From Burkholderia sp. Bp8992 (GTDB taxonomy: Bacteria; Pseudomonadota; Gammaproteobacteria; Burkholderiales; Burkholderiaceae): a stretch of 64,000 bases of DNA. The notes beneath the pieces were generated by a model. The model searched no databases, was not told the DNA's origin, and saw only the letters and a program-made list of their open reading frames with translations. The translations under genes and the position numbers were made by a program. The stretch is from contig NZ_QTQI01000031.1 in NCBI RefSeq assembly GCF_003853705.1, positions 23,084 through 87,083 of the forward strand, written 5' to 3'. Each line of letters begins with the position of its first letter. The stretch's first letter is position 1. This document shows, piece by piece, positions 8,124 to 15,553 of this stretch.

Positions 8124-8660
8124 ATGAAAATTGCCGCACCGCCCCGCTCCGGCTTCCCCGGCCTGTCGCTCCGGCAACTCGAACGCGCCGACCTCGACGC
8201 GTGGTACGCGTACCTGACGAACCCCGACGTCTTCCGTCACACGAGCTGGAACCTGCGCACGCCCGACGATCTGCTGCCGCTGTTCGACAACATCGAATCG
8301 GCCGACCCGGATTCGATCCGGCGCCTCGCGATCGTCGATACCGCATCGGGCGCGCTCGCTGGCACGATCGGGCTGCACACGGTATCCACCGTGAACCGCT
8401 CGGCGGAAATTGCGTACGACCTCGCGCCGTCGCACTGGGGGCGCGGCATCGCGAGCGCGGTGTGCGAAGCCGTCACCGCGTGGGCGCTCGCGAACGGCGG
8501 CTTCATGCGCATGCAGGCCGTCGTGCTGACCAGCAACGCGGGCTCCGCGCGTGTGCTGCAGAAGTGCGACTACCGCTACGAGGGCCTGTTGCGCGCCTAC
8601 AGGATGGTGCGCGGCACGCCGGGCGATTTCGCGATGTACGCACGGCTCGCGACCGACTGA
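8124..8660 (+). CDS. GNAT-family N-acetyltransferase (RimJ/RimL-like)
   Basis: This is a 178-residue cytosolic protein, with GGAGCAGG as ribosome site 5 bases before the ATG. It follows the RimJ/RimL layout: Leu-Ser-Leu-Arg-Gln-Leu-Glu start, a Trp-Tyr-Ala-Tyr-Leu-Thr-Asn-Pro-Asp-Val segment, a central Ala-Glu-Ile-Ala-Tyr-Asp-Leu-Ala strand, and an acetyl-CoA loop His-Trp-Gly-Arg-Gly-Ile-Ala at about 111-117. Asn-Ala-Gly-Ser-Ala-Arg-Val-Leu-Gln-Lys follows as motif B. It should acetylate an amine on a protein N-terminus or a small molecule, and the acceptor is unknown. It lies in one run with the LysE exporter upstream. Confidence 0.85.
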   Translation: MKIAAPPRSGFPGLSLRQLERADLDAWYAYLTNPDVFRHTSWNLRTPDDLLPLFDNIESADPDSIRRLAIVDTASGALAGTIGLHTVSTVNRSAEIAYDLAPSHWGRGIASAVCEAVTAWALANGGFMRMQAVVLTSNAGSARVLQKCDYRYEGLLRAYRMVRGTPGDFAMYARLATD

Positions 8661-8757
8661 CGCGCCGTACGCGGCATCGCGCGCCGATGCCGTGAAGCGA
8701 TTGGACGACCCGTGCCGAATTGGCGACAATCGCCGTTCCCCTCATCGACGCTCCGCC

Positions 8758-9492
8758 ATGAAAATCGCCGCGCTTTCCGACATCCACGGAAACCTCGCCG
8801 CGCTCGACGCGGTGCTCGACGACGTCCGTCGCCGCGGCGCCGACGTGATCGTCAATCTCGGCGACATCGTATCGGGCGCGCTCCATCCGGCCGAAACGGC
8901 CGACCGCCTGATCGCGCTCGACTTGCCGACGGTCAAGGGCAATCACGAACGCCAGTTGCTCACCCACGATCGCGAAGCGATGCGGCTGTCCGATCGCTGG
9001 GCGCACGACACGCTGCGCGACGACCACCGCGCGTGGATCGCCGCGCTGCCCGAACGCATGATGCTCGACGACGACGTATTGATGGTGCACGGCACGCCGG
9101 ACAGCGATCTCGTCTACTTCCTCGAAACGGTCACGCCCGACGGCTGCCGCGCGGCAACGCCCGCCGAAGTCGCGCAGCGCGCAGGCGACGAGGCGGCATC
9201 GCTGATCCTGTGCGGCCACACGCACGTGCCGCGCACCGCGAAGCTCGACGACGGCCGCTTGATCGTCAATCCCGGCAGCGTCGGGCTGCAGGCGTACGCG
9301 GACGACCTCCCGCATCCGCACCGGATCGAGACGGGCTCGCCGCATGCGCGCTACGCGATGGTGTCGCGCACGGCGGGCGGCTGGAACGTCGAATTCCATG
9401 CGGTCGAATACGACTGGCACACGGCCGCCGTCACCGCGGCTTCGCGCGGGCGCGACGACTGGACCGTCGCGCTACGCACCGGCCGGTGCTGA
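8758..9492 (+). CDS. Calcineurin-like metallophosphoesterase (YfcE/MJ0936-type)
   Basis: This is a 244-residue cytosolic phosphoesterase with all dinuclear-metal motifs in order: Asp-Ile-His-Gly-Asn (residues 8-12), Gly-Asp-Ile-Val near 40, Gly-Asn-His-Glu near 60, Val-His-Gly-Thr-Pro near 110 and Gly-His-Thr-His near 150, followed by Asn-Pro-Gly-Ser-Val-Gly. This set is typical of small bacterial phosphodiesterases acting on cyclic nucleotides or simple phosphodiesters. The natural substrate is unknown. It sits about 100 bases after the GNAT gene in the same direction, so it may have its own promoter. Confidence 0.88.
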   Translation: MKIAALSDIHGNLAALDAVLDDVRRRGADVIVNLGDIVSGALHPAETADRLIALDLPTVKGNHERQLLTHDREAMRLSDRWAHDTLRDDHRAWIAALPERMMLDDDVLMVHGTPDSDLVYFLETVTPDGCRAATPAEVAQRAGDEAASLILCGHTHVPRTAKLDDGRLIVNPGSVGLQAYADDLPHPHRIETGSPHARYAMVSRTAGGWNVEFHAVEYDWHTAAVTAASRGRDDWTVALRTGRC

Positions 9493-9548
9493 TACTCGCG
9501 CCGCCCGACCGCCCCGCTTCGCTTCTTTCGAAGGAGAACCGACTCGCC

Positions 9549-10160
9549 ATGCCCGTTCCGTCGCAACTGCTCTTCCTGCCCGGCGCATCGGGCAGCACCG
9601 CCTTCTGGCAGCCGCTGGCCAACCTGCTGACGCATCCGGCCGAGCGGCGGATCGTCGCCTATCCGGGTTTCGGCGACACGCCGCGCGATCCGGCTGTCGA
9701 CGATTTCGACAGCCTCGTGCGTGAGGTCCTCGATAAAATCGACCGGCCGACCGCCGTGATCGCCCAATCGATGGGCGGCGTGATCGCGATGCGCGCGGCG
9801 CTCGACAAACCCGGGCTCGTCACGCACCTCGTGCTGACGGTCACGTCCGGCGGCCTCGACATGGCAACGCTCGGTGCGCAGGACTGGCGGGCCGGTTTCG
9901 CCGAAGCGAACCCGCAGTTGCCCGACTGGTTCCTGACGTTCCGCGCGGACTTCTCGCACGAGATCGGCCGCATCGCGCAGCCGACGCTGCTGCTGTGGGG
10001 CGACGACGATCCGATCAGCCCCGTCGCGGCCGGCCGGCGCCTGCTCGAACGGCTGCCCGATGCGCAGTTGCATGTCGTACCGGGCGGCCGGCACGATCTC
10101 GCGGCCGTGCATGCGCAAGCGCTCGCGCCGCTCGTCGACGCGCATCTGCAGCGCGTGTGA
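9549..10160 (+). CDS. Alpha/beta hydrolase
   Basis: This is a 203-residue protein with AAGGAG about 10 bases before the ATG at 9549. It is a compact alpha/beta hydrolase: Phe-Leu-Pro-Gly-Ala-Ser-Gly near the oxyanion hole (residues 9-15), the nucleophile elbow Gln-Ser-Met-Gly-Gly (Ser about 76), the acid in Gly-Asp-Asp-Asp-Pro-Ile and the catalytic His in Gly-Arg-His-Asp near the C-terminus. There is no signal peptide, so it is cytosolic. The lid region is short, which suggests a small ester, thioester or lactone substrate. The gene ends convergently with the histidine kinase gene, and a large inverted repeat lies between them. Confidence 0.85.
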   Translation: MPVPSQLLFLPGASGSTAFWQPLANLLTHPAERRIVAYPGFGDTPRDPAVDDFDSLVREVLDKIDRPTAVIAQSMGGVIAMRAALDKPGLVTHLVLTVTSGGLDMATLGAQDWRAGFAEANPQLPDWFLTFRADFSHEIGRIAQPTLLLWGDDDPISPVAAGRRLLERLPDAQLHVVPGGRHDLAAVHAQALAPLVDAHLQRV

Positions 10161-10169
10161 CATCGCGCG

Positions 10170-10214
10170 CTTCAGGTTCGGCTTGCACGTCGGCATGAAC
10201 CTGAAGCCGTGCAA
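10170..10214. terminator. Compound inverted repeat between convergent genes
   Basis: CTTCAGGTTC (10170-10179) pairs perfectly with GAACCTGAAG (10197-10206), and TTGCACG (10183-10189) pairs with CGTGCAA (10208-10214). The two pairings interlock, so one RNA could form either hairpin but hardly both. It lies exactly between the stops of the hydrolase (10160) and the histidine kinase (10235). A bidirectional terminator is the simplest reading, although no T-tract follows. Confidence 0.5.
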
Positions 10215-10234
10215 CCGCCCCCCCGCGCGTCGCG

Positions 10235-11557
10235 TCACCCCGCGCTCCTCAGCGTGAGCCTCGCCTCCAGCCCGCCGCCGTCGGGCCGGTTGTTCAGCGT
10301 CAGCGTGCCGCCCATCGCGAGCGCGAGCTGCTTCGCGATCGCCAGGCCCAGCCCCGTGCCGCCCGTATCGCGGTTGCGCGACGTCTCCACGCGCCGGAAC
10401 GGCTCGAACACGGCGTCGAGCTGATCGGCCGGAATGCCGGGCCCGCGGTCGAGCACGGCAATCACCGCGCCGCCGTCCGGCGCGGCCCGCACGTCGATCT
10501 CGGCCGCACCCGCGAACTTCAGCGCGTTGTCGACGAGGTTGCCGACGATGCGGCGCAGCGCCTTCGGCCGCGTGACGAGCGCGAGCGGCGCACGGCTGTG
10601 CAGCGCGACGTCCTGCCCCGCGTCCATGTAGTCGCACACGATGCTGTCGAGCAGCGCGTCGAGATCGATGCGGCGCGCGGCTTCCTCGGTGCCGTGCAGC
10701 GTCCGCGCGTACGCGACGCCCTCCTTCACCAGATGCTCCATCTCGAGCAGGTCCTGGCGCAGCTTCGCGCCCTGCGTGTCGTCGTCCATCACGTCGACGC
10801 GCAGCCGCATCCGCGTGATCGGCGTCTGCAGGTCGTGCGAGATCGATGCGAGGATCTGCATGCGTTCGGCCATGTACTGCGCGATACGGTCCTGCATCGC
10901 GTTGAACGCCCGCGCGGCACGCGCGACTTCCGACGGCCCGCCTTCGTTCAGCCGCTCGCCCTTCAGGTCGGGGCCGAGCGCATCGGCGGCCTGCGCGAGC
11001 TGCTTGAGCGGCCGCGTCGCGAGCCGCACCGCGAGCCAGCAGCATGCGGCCAGCACCGCGAGCTGGACCACGAGCACGGCCGGCAGCCAGCCCGACAGCG
11101 GCACCGTCGACATCGGATGGATGTCGATCGTCAGCGGCGACCCGTCGGTCAGGCGCAAATGCACCTGCAGATGCTCGCGGTCGCCGGGGATCGCGTTCGC
11201 GGTCAGCGGGTAGTCGCCGCCGATGCCGTCCGAGATCGAGCGCTCGACGCGTGCCGACAGCCGCGCTTCCGGCGGCGTGCCGGTCTCGCCGGGCCCGAGG
11301 ATGAACGTATAGCTGCGCCGCGCGAGACGCGGCAGCCACGCGGCGCGCTCGGCCGGCGGCAGATGATCGAGCAGCGCGACCGAACTCGCGACCTCGCGCT
11401 CGATGTAGCCCATCATCAGATTGGTGGTCGCCTGGTCGCGCTCGGTCACGGTGAGCCAGAACGACAGCGTCTGCGCGAGCGCGAGGCCCACGCACAGGAT
11501 CAGCGCGAGCCGCGCGAACAGCGAACGCGGCCAGTGCCACGGCATGCGCACGCTCAT
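10235..11557 (-). CDS. Sensor histidine kinase of an OmpR-type two-component system
   Basis: This is a 440-residue membrane kinase. The start overlaps the response-regulator stop (ATGA). It has a first membrane helix at about 11-35, a periplasmic domain of about 115 residues, and a second helix at about 153-178. A HAMP domain follows, then the dimerisation box Ser-Ile-Ser-His-Asp-Leu-Gln-Thr-Pro-Ile-Thr-Arg with His241 as phosphoacceptor. The ATPase has an N box (Asn-Leu-Val-Asp-Asn-Ala-Leu-Lys-Phe), Asp-Arg-Gly-Pro-Gly-Ile and Gly-Gly-Thr-Gly-Leu-Gly-Leu. Asp-Leu-Gln in the H box, in place of Glu-Leu-Arg, is a recognised variant in this subgroup. The signal sensed is unknown. Confidence 0.92.
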   Translation of the reverse strand: MSVRMPWHWPRSLFARLALILCVGLALAQTLSFWLTVTERDQATTNLMMGYIEREVASSVALLDHLPPAERAAWLPRLARRSYTFILGPGETGTPPEARLSARVERSISDGIGGDYPLTANAIPGDREHLQVHLRLTDGSPLTIDIHPMSTVPLSGWLPAVLVVQLAVLAACCWLAVRLATRPLKQLAQAADALGPDLKGERLNEGGPSEVARAARAFNAMQDRIAQYMAERMQILASISHDLQTPITRMRLRVDVMDDDTQGAKLRQDLLEMEHLVKEGVAYARTLHGTEEAARRIDLDALLDSIVCDYMDAGQDVALHSRAPLALVTRPKALRRIVGNLVDNALKFAGAAEIDVRAAPDGGAVIAVLDRGPGIPADQLDAVFEPFRRVETSRNRDTGGTGLGLAIAKQLALAMGGTLTLNNRPDGGGLEARLTLRSAG

Positions 11558-12294
11558 GGCGTACCGTCGACGGCGGTCACGGCCGACGAGAACACGTAGC
11601 CCTCGTTGCGCAGCGTCTTGATGTAGCGCGGTTCGCGCGCGCCGTCGCGCAGGCGCTGGCGCAGCCGGCTCACGAGCAGGTCGATCGAGCGGTCGAACGG
11701 GTCGGACTGGCGCCCCTGCGTGAGGTTGAGCAGCTGGTCGCGCGTCAGCACGCGCTGGGGATTGTCGAGGAACACGCGCAGCAGCCGGTATTCGGCGCCG
11801 CTCAGCGCGACCAGCGTGCCTTCGGTATCGAGCAGGTGGCGCCCCGTCGTGTCGAGCCGCCATTCGCCGAACGCGAGCATCCCGGCCGTTTCCGTCACCT
11901 GCATGCCGGGCGGCAGCATGCGCGCGCGGCGCAGCACCGAGCGGATCCGCGCGAGCAGCTCGCGCACCGCGAACGGCTTGGCCAGGTAGTCGTCGGCGCC
12001 CATCTCGAGGCCGATGATGCGGTCGGTTTCCTCGCCGCGCGCGGTCAGCATCAGCACGGGCACCGTACGAAACTTGCCGGCGCGCAGGTCGCGGCACAGC
12101 GTGAGGCCGTCCTCGCCCGGCATCATCAGGTCGAGCACGATCAGGTCGGGCGCGCCGTCGTCCAGCGCGTTGCGCATCTCGCGACCGTTCGCGGCCAGCG
12201 ACACGCGCATGCCGTTCTTTTCCAGGTAGTCCGCGATCAGTTCGCGAATCGCGCGATCGTCGTCGACGATCAGCACGTGGTCGATCTTGTCCAT
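11554..12294 (-). CDS. OmpR/PhoB-family response regulator
   Basis: This is a 246-residue regulator starting at the ATG at 12294 (Met-Asp-Lys-Ile-Asp-His). The receiver has the acidic pocket Asp-Asp-Asp at 11-13, the phosphoacceptor Asp55 in Val-Leu-Asp-Leu-Met-Met-Pro-Gly, Thr in Met-Leu-Thr-Ala-Arg, and Lys in Lys-Pro-Phe. The C-terminal winged helix shows the family signature Leu-Ser-Gly-Ala-Glu-Tyr-Arg-Leu-Leu and ends with Thr-Leu-Arg-Asn-Glu-Gly-Tyr-Val-Phe. It is transcribed with the kinase gene that overlaps it. A direct repeat in its upstream region (12363-12378) may be its own binding site. Target genes are unknown, and the divergent thioredoxin gene is a candidate. Confidence 0.93.
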   Translation of the reverse strand: MDKIDHVLIVDDDRAIRELIADYLEKNGMRVSLAANGREMRNALDDGAPDLIVLDLMMPGEDGLTLCRDLRAGKFRTVPVLMLTARGEETDRIIGLEMGADDYLAKPFAVRELLARIRSVLRRARMLPPGMQVTETAGMLAFGEWRLDTTGRHLLDTEGTLVALSGAEYRLLRVFLDNPQRVLTRDQLLNLTQGRQSDPFDRSIDLLVSRLRQRLRDGAREPRYIKTLRNEGYVFSSAVTAVDGTP

Positions 12295-12362
12295 GAGTCG
12301 TGGTCGGTGTCGTGGTTCGGGCAGGCGATGTCCGCTGTTATACCGCAAGGCAGGCACGCGTT

Positions 12363-12378
12363 TGTATCCCAATGTATC
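12363..12378. promoter_or_regulatory. Direct repeat, candidate response-regulator box
   Basis: TGTATC is repeated at 12363-12368 and 12373-12378, separated by CCAA, a spacing of one helical turn. OmpR-family regulators often bind such tandem half-sites as head-to-tail dimers. It lies 69 bases upstream of the response-regulator start, between divergent genes, so it could control both. Confidence 0.4.
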
Positions 12379-12518
12379 GCGCCGCCGCGACGACACACAA
12401 CATTGCACACGGGCGGCTGGCCGGACACATCGCAGATACGTCGACGCAGCTTAATGGGGCCTGTCGAAACCCGTCCGGCCGCGCCCCCGAGCAGCGGCCC
12501 CCCGATCAGGAGAACGCC

Positions 12519-13106
12519 ATGCTGCCCCGACTCAAGACCGCCGCCATCGTCATCGCCCTCGCCGCCACGGCCGGGCTCGCCGCCTTCGCCGGCACCCGCG
12601 ACGACGCGGGCATGCAGCCCTCGCAGGCCGGCATGCCCGCGCCCGATTTCACCGGCATCGACCGCTGGCACAACAGCGCGCCGCTGACGCTCGGCCAGCT
12701 GCACGGCAAGGTCGTGCTCGTCGATTTCTGGACGTACTCGTGCATCAACTGCATTCATACGATTCCGTTCGTGAAGGAGTGGGACCGGAAGTATCGCGAC
12801 CAGGGGCTCGTCGTGGTCGGCGTGCATACGCCCGAATATCCGTTCGAGCGCGACGCGGGCAACGTCGCCGACGCGATCAAGCGCTTCGGCATCCGGTACC
12901 CGGTCGCGCAGGACAATCGCTACGACACGTGGCGCGCGTACGGGAACCAGTACTGGCCCGCGCTGTACCTGATCGACGCGAACGGCAAGGTCGTCTATAC
13001 GCGCTATGGCGAAGGCGGCTACGACCAGACCGAGGCCGCGATTCGCGGCGCGCTCGCGCAGGCGCAGGCGGGCACACCGGCGAAGGACGCGACGCGCACG
13101 CAGTGA
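12519..13106 (+). CDS. Thioredoxin-like (TlpA/DsbE/AhpC-TSA type) exported protein
   Basis: This is a 195-residue protein with AGGAGA 6 bases before the ATG at 12519. A signal or anchor segment (residues about 7-25) is followed by Pro-Ala-Pro-Asp-Phe, then Val-Val-Leu-Val-Asp-Phe-Trp-Thr-Tyr-Ser and the redox pair Cys-Ile-Asn-Cys at about 75-78, with the cis-Pro region Gln-Tyr-Trp-Pro-Ala-Leu-Tyr-Leu-Ile-Asp later. Cys-Ile-Asn-Cys in place of the usual Cys-Pro-x-Cys is found in a subgroup of thioredoxin-like proteins related to the DipZ C-terminal domain. It should reduce or shuffle disulfides in the periplasm. It is divergent from the two-component operon. Confidence 0.85.
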   Translation: MLPRLKTAAIVIALAATAGLAAFAGTRDDAGMQPSQAGMPAPDFTGIDRWHNSAPLTLGQLHGKVVLVDFWTYSCINCIHTIPFVKEWDRKYRDQGLVVVGVHTPEYPFERDAGNVADAIKRFGIRYPVAQDNRYDTWRAYGNQYWPALYLIDANGKVVYTRYGEGGYDQTEAAIRGALAQAQAGTPAKDATRTQ

Positions 13107-13158
13107 CCCGTGCGGCGTGCGGGCGCTGTGCGCGCCGGCACGCACGGCGTGCCCTCGC

Positions 13159-13797
13159 TCACTCGCGTTTCGCGTCGGCCGCCGCGAGCATCGCCTCGCC
13201 GATCGCGAGGTTGCCGTCCGCGACCAGCGCTTCGCCGGCGCCCCGGATATCGGCCTCGGCCTTGTTCTGCCCGAGCTTGCGCTTGCCGACGAGCCGCGTG
13301 ATCTCGATCTGCAGCCCGACGATCGACTGCAGCATCGTGTCGATGTAGTCCTTCGGCGCGTCGCCCATCTTCCACGGCAGCGGCTGCGACGCCTCGTGCG
13401 TGCGCGTGAGCCGCGCGACCACGCCGCGCACGAACTTCTCGTCGTCACGCACCGTGATGCGGCCGTGCGCATGCACGACCACGTAGTTCCACGTCGGCAC
13501 CTGCCGGTGCGCGACGTGCTTGCTCGGGTACCAGTTCGGCGAGATGTACGCGTCGCCGGCGCGGAAGATCACGAGCACCTCGTCGCCGTCCGCGACGTCC
13601 TGCCAGACCGGATTCGCGCGGGCGACGTGCGCATGCAGTTCACCGAGCCCGCCGTCAGCGGGCAGCAGTTCGAACGGAATGTGGTTCGCGTCGAGCCCGC
13701 TTTTCCCGTGCGTGATCAGGCTGCCGAACGGATGCTGCACGATCAGCTCGCGCAGCGCGTCGGGATTGGGCTCGTTGAAATCGGCGGGGACGTACAT
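13159..13797 (-). CDS. PaiB-like FMN-binding (negative transcriptional regulator family) protein
   Basis: This is a 212-residue protein starting Met-Tyr-Val-Pro-Ala-Asp-Phe, the standard PaiB N-terminus. Other family marks are His-Pro-Phe-Gly-Ser-Leu-Ile-Thr, Ala-Asn-His-Ile-Pro-Phe near 45, Gly-Asp-Ala-Tyr-Ile-Ser-Pro-Asn-Trp-Tyr near 102, and Val-Pro-Thr-Trp-Asn-Tyr-Val. These form the FMN/flavin-reductase-like split barrel. Despite the family name, DNA binding has not been shown for most members, and an FMN- or heme-linked oxidoreductase role is possible. It is divergent from a MocR regulator, a pairing seen often, and that regulator is its likely controller. Confidence 0.88.
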   Translation of the reverse strand: MYVPADFNEPNPDALRELIVQHPFGSLITHGKSGLDANHIPFELLPADGGLGELHAHVARANPVWQDVADGDEVLVIFRAGDAYISPNWYPSKHVAHRQVPTWNYVVVHAHGRITVRDDEKFVRGVVARLTRTHEASQPLPWKMGDAPKDYIDTMLQSIVGLQIEITRLVGKRKLGQNKAEADIRGAGEALVADGNLAIGEAMLAAADAKRE

Positions 13798-13865
13798 GTC
13801 GGCTCCACGGTCGTACGGGGTTGGAAATGGCGCGGGCGCGAGCCCGTCATGCGCCGATTGTGATC

Positions 13866-13897
13866 CCAAACTGGTTTATGCTGTAGAGCCGGTTTGG
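13866..13897. promoter_or_regulatory. Repeats in the PaiB/MocR divergent promoter
   Basis: CCAAAC (13866-13871) and GTTTGG (13892-13897) form an inverted repeat around 20 bases. Within it TGGTTT (13872-13877) and CGGTTT (13890-13895) form a direct repeat 18 bases apart. MocR-type regulators commonly bind direct repeats next to their own divergent promoter. The assignment rests on place and symmetry only. Confidence 0.4.
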
Positions 13898-13920
13898 AAC
13901 AATTTCAGCAGACCAGAATC

Positions 13921-15429
13921 ATGGCAAGAACGGCCCGGATCGTCGAAATCCCGTCGCTCGGCGCGCTCGACCGCGCGGCCGGTGACCTGAGCCGCCAGCT
14001 CGCGCAGGCGCTGCGCGACGCCGTGCGCCGCGGCGACGTCCGGCCGGGCGATACGCTGCCGTCCACGCGGCTGCTGGCGGCGGCGCTGCAGGTCGCGCGC
14101 GGCACCGTCGTCGATGCGTATGCGCAGCTCATCGCCGAAGGTTTTCTCGAATCGCGCGGCGGCGCCGGCACGCGGGTCGCGAACGCGCTCGCCGAACCAC
14201 CGCCCGGTGACGCGCCCGAGCCGCCGACGCGACGCCAGCCCCCGTCGCACGCCGGGTTGCCCGAACCCGCCGCCACCTTCGCGCGGATCGCCCGCGAATT
14301 CAGCCCGTTGCCGGCCATGCCGTTCGCGATCTCGGTGCCGGTCGGCCTTACCGCGCCCGACGACATCTGGCGCCGGCTCGGCAACCGCCTGCGCGCCCGC
14401 GGCGCCGGCGCGCCGTCCGGCTATGCCGATCCGCAGGGCGCGTTGCCGCTGCGCGAAGCGATCGCCGACTATGTGCGCCGGTCGCGCTCGGTGCGCTGCG
14501 ATGCCGGCCAGGTCGTGATCACGAGCGGCACGCAACAGGGGCTGCATCTCGCGAGCCAAGTGCTGCTCGGCGACAACGACCGCGCATGGGTCGAGAATCC
14601 TGCCTATCGCGGCATCACCGCGCTGCTCGAAAGCACCGGGCGGCGCGATGCGATGGTGCGCGTGCCGGTCGATGCCGACGGCCTCGACGTCGACGCCGGC
14701 ATGCGGCTCGCCCCGGATGCGCGCGCCGCGTTCGTCACGCCTTCGCACCAGTACCCGCTCGGCATGCCGCTGAGCATGGCGCGGCGCAACGCGCTGCTCG
14801 CGTGGGCGCGCGCGCACGGCGCATGGGTCGTCGAAGACGACTACGACAGCGAGCTGCGCTACGAGGGCTATCCGTTCCCGTCGCTGCAGGGGCTCGACCC
14901 CGACCGCGTGATCTACCTCGGCACGTTCAGCAAGATCCTGTTTCCGTCGCTGCGGCTCGGCTACGTGATCGCACCCGACGATCTCGTGCCCGCGTTCTGC
15001 GGCGCACGCGTGCTGATGGATCGCCACGCACCGACCGCGGACCAGCACGTGCTCGCCGCGTTCATCGCGGAAGGCCATCTCGACCGCCACATCCGCCGCG
15101 TGCGCGGCGTGTACGCGGAACAGCGCGCGCTGCTGATCGACACGCTCGGCGCGCGGCTGCCGCGCGAACGCGCATGGGTGCAGCCGGGCGACCAGGGAAT
15201 GCACGTCGTGCTGTGGCTTGCCGACGGCATCGACGATCTCGACGTGGTCGCGCGTGCCGCGCAGGCCGGCGTCGCGGTGCGTGCGGTGTCGCCGATGTTC
15301 GCGCCCGGCACGGCACGACCGGGGCTCGTGCTCGGCTTCGGCGGGTTCGGCCGCGCGCAGATGGAGGCCGCCGCGCAACGGCTCGCGGCAGTGGTTTCGT
15401 CAGCGGAATCGTGCCCCCGCACGCGGTAA
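13921..15429 (+). CDS. MocR/PdxR-family regulator (GntR wHTH fused to class I aminotransferase fold)
   Basis: This is a 502-residue protein from the ATG at 13921. An in-frame TTG 27 bases earlier is possible but lies inside the repeats of the promoter. The N-terminal winged helix has Leu-Ser-Arg-Gln-Leu-Ala-Gln-Ala-Leu-Arg and Gly-Asp-Thr-Leu-Pro-Ser-Thr-Arg, typical of GntR proteins. The rest is an aminotransferase-like domain with Ser-Gly-Thr-Gln-Gln-Gly-Leu, Asp-Asp-Tyr-Asp-Ser-Glu-Leu-Arg-Tyr and the PLP lysine context Gly-Thr-Phe-Ser-Lys-Ile-Leu-Phe-Pro-Ser. Such regulators sense PLP or an amino-acid-PLP adduct. The divergent PaiB-like gene is the probable target. Confidence 0.92.
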   Translation: MARTARIVEIPSLGALDRAAGDLSRQLAQALRDAVRRGDVRPGDTLPSTRLLAAALQVARGTVVDAYAQLIAEGFLESRGGAGTRVANALAEPPPGDAPEPPTRRQPPSHAGLPEPAATFARIAREFSPLPAMPFAISVPVGLTAPDDIWRRLGNRLRARGAGAPSGYADPQGALPLREAIADYVRRSRSVRCDAGQVVITSGTQQGLHLASQVLLGDNDRAWVENPAYRGITALLESTGRRDAMVRVPVDADGLDVDAGMRLAPDARAAFVTPSHQYPLGMPLSMARRNALLAWARAHGAWVVEDDYDSELRYEGYPFPSLQGLDPDRVIYLGTFSKILFPSLRLGYVIAPDDLVPAFCGARVLMDRHAPTADQHVLAAFIAEGHLDRHIRRVRGVYAEQRALLIDTLGARLPRERAWVQPGDQGMHVVLWLADGIDDLDVVARAAQAGVAVRAVSPMFAPGTARPGLVLGFGGFGRAQMEAAAQRLAAVVSSAESCPRTR

Positions 15430-15553
15430 AAGGTTGTCGGCGGGCAACAAACGTAATCGTCTGTAAATCCTGCAAGCAAACGGCCGTTTCGGCCGCCGGC
15501 GCGCATGCGCCGTTTGCTAGGATCGCGCGTCTTCCATCCGCGCTCCTGCCGCC

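Noticed and set aside
7170-8729. Long open frame on the minus strand across the LysE and GNAT genes
   Set aside because: It is antisense to three genes with clear families and reads as an Arg-rich shadow typical of GC-rich DNA.
13894-13920. Upstream TTG start for the MocR regulator
   Set aside because: It lies within the promoter repeats and has no better ribosome site than the ATG at 13921.
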